A stretch of 64,000 nt of DNA. It comes from Zymoseptoria tritici IPO323 (Eukaryota; Ascomycota; Dothideomycetes; Mycosphaerellales; Mycosphaerellaceae). Shown here piece after piece: positions 57,613 through 64,000 of the stretch (position 1 is the stretch's first letter; every line of letters starts with the position of its first letter). The stretch spans positions 930,001-994,000 of the forward strand of contig NC_018218.1 of assembly GCF_000219625.1 (NCBI RefSeq), in the 5' to 3' direction. The translations under genes and the position numbers were made by a program. The notes beneath the pieces were generated by a model. The model was not told the DNA's origin and did no database searches. It was given only the letters and a program-made list of their open reading frames with translations.

Positions 57613-58241
57613 TCTGAAGAAGCTTGAGGAGTGCTGTTGGAGGACAGAGAAAAGGGCAACAATAGTGAGGAAAAATGAGTCAATGACACATGTGGAATAT
57701 GAGAAGTCAACGGAAGCAGAGGATCAAAGTGCAGGCAAAAAGATTCACCCCACACATGCCTCTTTCGGAGGCGCCAGTCGGAGTCGTGGTGGCATGTGGC
57801 ATTCATTATTCTGTGGAGGTTCGCAGAAGTCTTTCCATGACGATAGCATTGGGAAGGATGTGACATACAGCAATGTGCTTCAGGGCCGCGTTTGATACCA
57901 TATTGGGTCCAGCACTCATCTCTTCTTATTTTCCCTCTCAAGATATGTACAATTCAAATTACGAAGCCTTCAAAAGATGGAAGACCAGGCGGTCGTGCCT
58001 CTCGATTCTCCAGCAGACGCCGATATGCCTGTCAAACGCGCCATGCCCATTGCCCATGCATAGTCGCTGTGTCGCGATGTCAAAAGTACAACCCATAGAA
58101 CGATACGATCCATCATGTGAAACGAATAAATCGCTGTCGAAGCCACATTGCCCTTCTCATTTCGCACAGCGTGCTTGTCCCCCTGCTTCTTACAGCCACC
58201 TCTTACGCTGTGTCCTCTCTCATGTCCTCGTCTTCTTTCTC
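57613..58241. other. Intergenic
   Basis: Upstream of the PLP enzyme and downstream of the TBC gene. No gene is supported. Confidence 0.5.
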
Positions 58242-61200
58242 TCACTCTGCTGCAGGGGTCGCAGTATTGACAGACTGGCTCGCCGTTCTCCTCCCCCAAA
58301 ACCAGCCTCCAACGCCGCCAGCAGCAGGTGGTGTCTCGGTCGTGGCAGAGCCCTTCTTTCCGTTGGACTTGTCCTCCGCAGCAGGCGTCGTTTTGCCACT
58401 ACCCGCTCCTTCATCCGAATTTGCACTCGAGAATGGCGTCGATTGCAGACTGAAGATCGAGCCCATCCTGGAGGGCTCCGGCCGGGCAGTCGTCTCGGCG
58501 TCACCACTCTTCGCACATGCGGCCGCGGCGGCGTTGGCTTTCGCAGCCTCAACCTTCAAAGCCTCCATTTCGGCCCTCATCTGTACCATTGCGGCCTCCT
58601 GCTGTCTCTTACCAACGGAGAGTGCCTTGCGGAGCTCGTCGACTTCCTGTCTGGCTTGGGCTTCGGAAGTTTTGGCGTTGACGAGCTCGAGAAGGAGAGC
58701 TTCTTCGGAAACGGATTCGTGTTCAGGAGTGGCGAAGACTTCTTGTGTAGCAAGAGAAGATGTGCGCTTGGAGAAGCCGCGGCGTTCTTTGGGGAGAGCG
58801 GAGCCGAATGGCTGCTCGGTGGCAGAGGGCGGAGTGGCGATAACGTCAGGTGGAGAATAAGTGCGAGGCGTGCCGGACCAGGGAGAGTCGCCAACGCGGA
58901 CGGCGGAGCTCGCAAATTCGGTGGTGAGAGCTGGAGGGGAACGAAGAGAGCGTAGACTCTGTACGGACGATGACGATTCTCGTCGACCGAGTCGGAGTTC
59001 GCGGAGACCGCCCGGTGCCGGATTGGAATTGCGATTGACCGTAGGTGCTTGCTGCGAGCTCTGGAGCTCATTGCGCTCGACAGTACGGGCCTGCGCTTTG
59101 AGTTCTCGCAGGTGGTACTCGGTCTTCTGACGTGCTTTGAAGTCATCCGCAACGCGGAGGCGAAGCTCCCTGATTTCTGCTTGAAGATCCTCGCTCTCGG
59201 ACTGGACTAAAGACATGGAAGCTTCTGCTGCGTCCAGGCGAGCCATCAAATCTCTCGATTGGGCCTCTGCTGCTACAAGCTGTTCTCGCGTGCGGGCTAG
59301 CGTTGTCCGCAGCTGAGCCTTCGTTTCCAGATTCGCCGAGAACCGCACATTGACCTGCAGTCGCTCTTGCATCTTCTCCACCAGTTCTGAGATCTCGTCG
59401 TCTGATGCGGTCGATTTAGCCTTGCCAGCATGAGTGTAGACGCTGTTCGGCCGAGACTTTTGCGGGCTGTCGACATCCTGCTTCTTTTGAGGTGGTGGCA
59501 TAGTCTTCCGTCGGTGCTCCAAGTCCGTCTTGCGCAACTTGCTGATGAGCTCTTTCATTGCCTTATGATCCTCGCTACGGTCCTCCCTTTCCCGTTGCAG
59601 CATCGCCGCAAGCTGCGACTGCTCTCTTTGGGTCTCGCTGATGGCTACCAGCAAGTCTTCGATTTGTGCGTTGAGCTCTTGCTGTTCTCGGGCGTGGCTG
59701 GGCATGATCGATTCCGGCTTTGATCGCAGACTCGCGGAATCTGCAATGCTCTCCCGCATTGCTGCAGAACGTGCGTCCATTTCCGTCGCAGCAGTCGAGG
59801 CTATGCTGACAGCTCCTGACCCGGCGGTTGATGTACTGTCCTCGCTACTGCTGCTATCGGCAGCCATGGTGATGCTCTGCTTGCTCGGGCTCCGGCGCAA
59901 GAAGTTGGTAGGGCGACCAAATATGCTGATGCCGGCAGAAGGTTGCACCTCCTTCTCTGCTGATTGAGGCGAAAGGCTTGAGACACTTGGCGACACTCCA
60001 TGGGTCGGCACCACAGGCTTGCTGGGAGTGGAGTTGTGACCGGGCGCCCAAATTCGTCCCAAAAATCTCCCTGCGGCCGCCTGCACGTCGGGCAAGAATC
60101 CGGCACTTCGACCAACGGTTTCGGAGGATTGATTGTTGAAGTCCTTCTCCAGCTCAGACAGGCGAGCGAATGTGACAATGTCCCCTAAAGAGGTAAAGTC
60201 GTCCACAAGGGCATCCGCGTCGCCTCCATAGCAATCCCACAGCTCCCGCCCAAGCAGAAGTTGCATTACTTCCTCAAATTCGGTCGTGGCCAACATCCTC
60301 TCTTCGTGCTGTCTCATCAAAGCCAATGCTACTCGCATCACTGTTTCGTTCGCGCCCTCCGCAAAGATGACGTCGTAGATACGGAAAAGCATCGGTAGAG
60401 GGCAGGTGACGGCGAAACATGACAGGAACCATTGGGATAGGTAAGCAGGCTCGATGCCCAATTCCGTGAGGTGGTTGTGGAGCTTGGAGTGGTGCTGTTG
60501 TAGAAGCGAGGAGAATTGATATATCCGCATGTGTAATCCCGAGAGGGATGGCAGGAAAGATGGTCGAAGAGAGTAGTGATCCATGAGGCTGTCAAATAGG
60601 TCAGCAGGTGTCACAACTCTCCATCGCTCGCAGTACTCACCGAACAAGAACGCAGAAAGCCTCACGCTCGCCCATGTTCATTAGGAGTGGTCCAACCAAG
60701 AAGCCCAAACCCTGGCAGTATCCGATGTCCTTGTCCTGCAGAGAAAAGCACTTCAACACTCTTCCAAGCATCTTCTGGCCTTCGCCTTCCGCATCTCGGA
60801 AAAGCTCAACCCCTGGGAAGCTGCGACCAACGTCCTTGTTGATGATACCTTCGTACGAGCTCTTCTCGTGCACAAGCTTGTCAAACGCATCTTCCAACAC
60901 CTTCTCTCGCGCACCCGCCATGGAACTCCACACCACTCCTCTCAGTGGCAGCGGAATTCCAGAGCGAATCTTTGTCGTTGTCAACGTTGGCAGCCGAACC
61001 GCGGTCGAAGGATAATCTTGCACCAAGGCTGCCCAGAATTCTAGCTCAGTCATGGGCGGAAGCTCTGCTGGGACTTGCACATCCGCTGACAGACTGTGTC
61101 GAATAGCAGGACTATCGCGCTCTGCCACCAGCTTCTTCAAATGTGCCATGCTGGGTGGACGACTGCCTGCTCGAGCCCTCGCTAGCGCGCCCTTCTTACT

Positions 61201-62253
61201 TGACGAAGCCTTCGGGTCCGATGCAAACTTCGCGTTCTCCTGTTCCAGTCTCGCGAGTAGAAATGCAGTCGACTCGTCCTCAGCACCTTCTGGTATCGAT
61301 TTGTCCTCTTTCTCCTGCTCTTCTGTCTTGTCCAGTGCAGACCAGTCCACTTGTAGCTCCTCTTCTGATGAACTGCTAGAACCCCTGTAGATCGCGTCGG
61401 TAGAACTGCGGCTCGTTTCTGTTACGGGCGTGTCGAGGCCTGGCTCAAGTAAGTCGATAGTGTCTAGAGTGGAGGTTGACGGCCTTCTCCATGATTGGGA
61501 ATCCTCTGCATCGAGATCGGTGCTTTGTCTTGTCCAGGCCTCCCCTTGATGTTCCTGGACTTGAAACGCGGACATGGGCAATTGTGGGGAGTCGGAGGAT
61601 GTGTCAAACAGGGTCGATCGGTTTTGTCCGTCGATCTCATTTCCAACGACAGCTGACCACTTGTTGTGTAAAATGTCCAGACTGCTTACTTTTCGCAAGT
61701 GCCGTCGTGACGTCCTCACGCGTGGTGTGTCAAGTGTGTCTTCGCTTTGCTCGGCTTCCTGCTCAGGGGTCGAGGCTTCGCATGCTTCGTTTTGCTCTGA
61801 TAATGTGATTGACTCTATGCTGTCCATTGAGCGACGCTGGCCCGCCTTGGAAGATGCAGATGAGACGGAGGCTTTGGGAGTCACCGGCTGCGAAGGTGGA
61901 GATGCTAGGTGGTCGAGAGATGGATCGTGGAGGGTGGTCGTCGTCTTGAAGACGGGATGTGTTTGTTGATCGACGATGGGTGTATCGAGCTTTTTGTCAA
62001 GATCGGAATGCATTTGCTCAGGAGTGTCGGTAGGTTTGTGTGTCTCGTTGTCCTCCTCGTCTACAGCAGGTGTTGTGTTCGTGGCTGTGGGGTTATCCAC
62101 GTGTGAGGTCGGCGTGTCTGCACGTGTCGTTTCCATGTTCTTCCCATCCACGCTCTTTCTGTCGGTCGCAATTGATCGAATGGAAATTGTCGGACTTGGT
62201 GGGTTGGCAAAGGCCGGCGAGCCTGAAGGGTCTCTTGACTCGTGGGCGGCCAT
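58242..62253 (-). CDS. TBC-domain Rab GTPase-activating protein, Gyp5/EVI5 type
   Basis: Exons 5' to 3': 62253-60641 and 60588-58242 (3960 nt, 1319 aa; 52-bp intron). The N-terminal 420 residues are Ser/Thr-rich and presumably disordered. The TBC domain runs about 429-640 (RSGIPLPLRGVVW) with the arginine finger in INKDVGRSF and the glutamine finger in GYCQGLGF, i.e. the dual-finger GAP machinery is intact. FCVLVRLMDHY spans the splice site. A Ser-rich linker and a long coiled coil (about 760-1150) follow. Members stimulate GTP hydrolysis by Ypt1/Sec4-class Rabs in ER-Golgi and exocytic traffic. Residues 207-227 are encoded by the segment duplicated upstream of the Erg26-like gene. Confidence 0.92.
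61572..61635 (-). repeat. Copy B of dispersed 64-bp segment, within TBC coding sequence
   Basis: On the minus strand this segment is in frame and encodes IDGQNRSTLFDTSSDSPQLP plus Met (residues 207-227). It is 63/64 identical to 34598-34661. It lies in the low-complexity N-terminal region, where an in-frame insertion would be tolerated. Confidence 0.9.
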
Positions 62254-63580
62254 TGTTGCGGTGAAAGGGAGCTCAGTAGTCCTCTCCTCTAGAACCGAAT
62301 TTCTCCTGCAATGGCCGTGGTCTGAACCGGCAGACCCAAGCCAAAGTATGCAAGGTATACGCAGCAAAATTATTAGTATTGTCGTGGTCCGTGGGGAACG
62401 GTGCAAAGGATCGTGCTCGGCGGGGCGCCTCTCACACAAGCTCTCTGATCGCGAACAAAGGGAACGTCGCAGTAACGGATAAAGACAGCAGAACGACCGG
62501 GTCGGAACAGCAATCAAAGGAGTGAAGGTTGCTGAACCAGGGACAGGGAATAGGATGGACGAGGAGGAGGTGAGAGTACGGAGACGCGGGAGAGGCAGAC
62601 TCGCTTCTAAGTTCTGGGCCAGTATACACATCCTAGTCGTCCACTGTTCGAGCATTTAAGCTTTTCAGGGCGGTGATCTTCAGTTCAGGGGCAGAGTTTC
62701 TTTCGCGTTTGTCCTTTGACAGCTCCTATCCCGACTTACTCGACGCCACTGCTTCAACACATTGACTTCAGGGAGGATTGTTCTTCTCATCGAGTGGTCA
62801 TACTGTTATCGTGTTGAGATTCTGATGGCGACATGCGCTCCGAATGACTGCATCATGAACAATGCGTCCCTCAAAACACGCGCGCGTGACATGTGACATG
62901 TGAATCAGGCACACTAGACGGACACCAGCCGGCCTGGCAACGGCTTCGAACTACCGACGCCGCTGATCTTCTGGGTGAGTGACTCTTGCACAGACAACGC
63001 GGAACGTGAACATTCAAGAGTTGAAGCTATATGTCGACATATTCTATGCCATTCATGCTAGTTTACATGGTTGGGCACGGCTGACACACTCTACAGAGCA
63101 TAGAACCCTAAGCTTGATGAGAGTTTCACAGAAGCTGGCTTGATCCCCAGCATCGAGTGTCGAAAGAATCTCGAGGACGCTCAATGGAAGTTGTGATGGA
63201 GTAGGCCACGTCGGTCATTGATGTGATTCCGATCGAAGCGAAGTGGGTGTCATTGGTTCAGGACTTCCTCGCAGCGGCCTTCTGAAAATGCAATTTAGCA
63301 TTAAACTGGGAATTGTAGAAGAGACAGCGACATACGAGATAGCAATCCTTCAGCATCATGAACTCTCTCGCGCACATGTCCTTCTTGACGTTCTGGTAGC
63401 TGGCCGCCACGCACTTGCCATAGACAGCTCCCTAGCAAATGTTCAGTTGACTGTATATCGATCCGAGTTTAGAGTTGTTGAACCTCAGTAGTGCACTTGG
63501 CTGTCGCCGTTGCAAACTTTTCGATTGGTCGTGTCCGTCCGGGCATTTCTGGAGTGTGATGGCGATGGTGAAGCTGATGG
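62254..63580. other. Intergenic, about 1.3 kb
   Basis: Promoter and leader of the TBC gene (its frame is open upstream to 62655, but the ATG at 62253 is taken as start). No other gene is supported. Confidence 0.45.
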
Positions 63581-64000
63581 ATGAGCATTGAACCAATTCC
63601 AACTCGTGAAGTCATCGACCAAGGATATCTCTCATTGGTCGATTCCTCCTTCGCGCTAGCGGAAGTTCGATCTGGTGAATTCATGACAACGCTCCGGCGC
63701 GTAACATGGAATCCCCGCCGCGTCGCAACTCTCGGCTTCATCAACAATTGTTTCCACCATACGATACAACAAGCATATCACAGGCGCATCTAATTAGAAC
63801 AGCCCAACACATGCTATTGCTTCTTCACGCCCGATGACCCGACACTTCTCGAAGCGCGTGCGCAGAAAACACCTCAGCCCATTCCGCACATGAATGGCAA
63901 TGGGGAAAGCCGCGAGCTGCCAGTACTGAGCGATGCTGGTAGGTCGCTGAAACGTCACGGAGGATGGTTGAATCGCAGCAGCTTACACACTTACAGAAAT
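63581..64000 (+). other. Possible gene fragment running off the right edge
   Basis: From ATG 63581 a 70-codon frame (MSIEPIPTREVIDQGYLSLV...) ends in TAA at 63791-63793. The same frame is open again from 63794 to the window end with plausible composition (CYCFFTPDDPTLLEARAQ, ELPVLSDA), and a gtaggt donor-like site is near 63940. This could be two exons of a truncated gene or chance. No family recognised. Confidence 0.25.

Overview
The window is nuclear DNA of a filamentous ascomycete, most likely a Dothideomycete (Mycosphaerellales/Capnodiales type). Evidence: short GT-AG introns of about 48-130 bp (one of 217 bp) with CTGAC/CTAAC branch sites, fungal-only families (Zn2Cys6 regulator with fungal_trans domain, DUF3431, heme-thiolate peroxygenase, scytalone dehydratase of DHN-melanin synthesis, L-rhamnonate dehydratase), small cysteine-rich secreted proteins, and an AT-rich RIP-like block at the left edge. 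Species cannot be named from the sequence. I modelled 26 protein genes by joining reading frames at splice sites. In every multi-exon model the exon lengths add up to a multiple of three. No rRNA, tRNA, CRISPR or intact transposon was seen.

Layout. 1-0.65 kb: RIP-like repeat remnant with hairpins. 1.5-4.1 kb: two secreted enzymes tail to tail (peroxygenase; alpha/beta hydrolase). 6.6-16.5 kb: ELL-type elongation factor, D-2-hydroxyacid dehydrogenase and GST (convergent, stop codons 5 bp apart), DUF3431 membrane protein, Hrd3/SEL1 ERAD protein. 16.5-20.8 kb: Zn2Cys6 regulator divergent from L-rhamnonate dehydratase, a likely sugar-acid catabolic pair. 23-27 kb: EsdC-like glycogen-binding protein and Msd1/TINA-like spindle protein. 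27.7-32.7 kb: cysteine-rich secreted peptide, GT34 glycosyltransferase, large secreted GPI-type protein. 33.4-35.9 kb: scytalone dehydratase and a 3-beta-HSD/Erg26-like SDR. 36.5-47.6 kb: housekeeping genes (Nam8/Csx1 RNA-binding protein, 14-3-3, PARP-UBC fusion, COG subunit). 47.9-52.8 kb: O-methyltransferase, second cysteine-rich peptide gene with an in-frame TGA, RidA-amine oxidase fusion. 53.3-62.3 kb: small charged protein, MRP-L20, serine/threonine dehydratase-type PLP enzyme, large TBC Rab-GAP.

Most notable: (1) a 64-bp segment, 63/64 identical, lies both in the leader just before the Erg26-like gene (where it sits inside a GT...AG-bounded 71-bp stretch) and inside the coding sequence of the TBC gene 27 kb away, possibly an introner-like or otherwise mobile intron-sized element; (2) a RidA domain fused to a flavin amine oxidase, with the RidA catalytic Arg replaced; (3) a PARP-E2 fusion with an H-Y-Y type ART triad; (4) two cysteine-rich secreted peptide genes with unusual coding structure.
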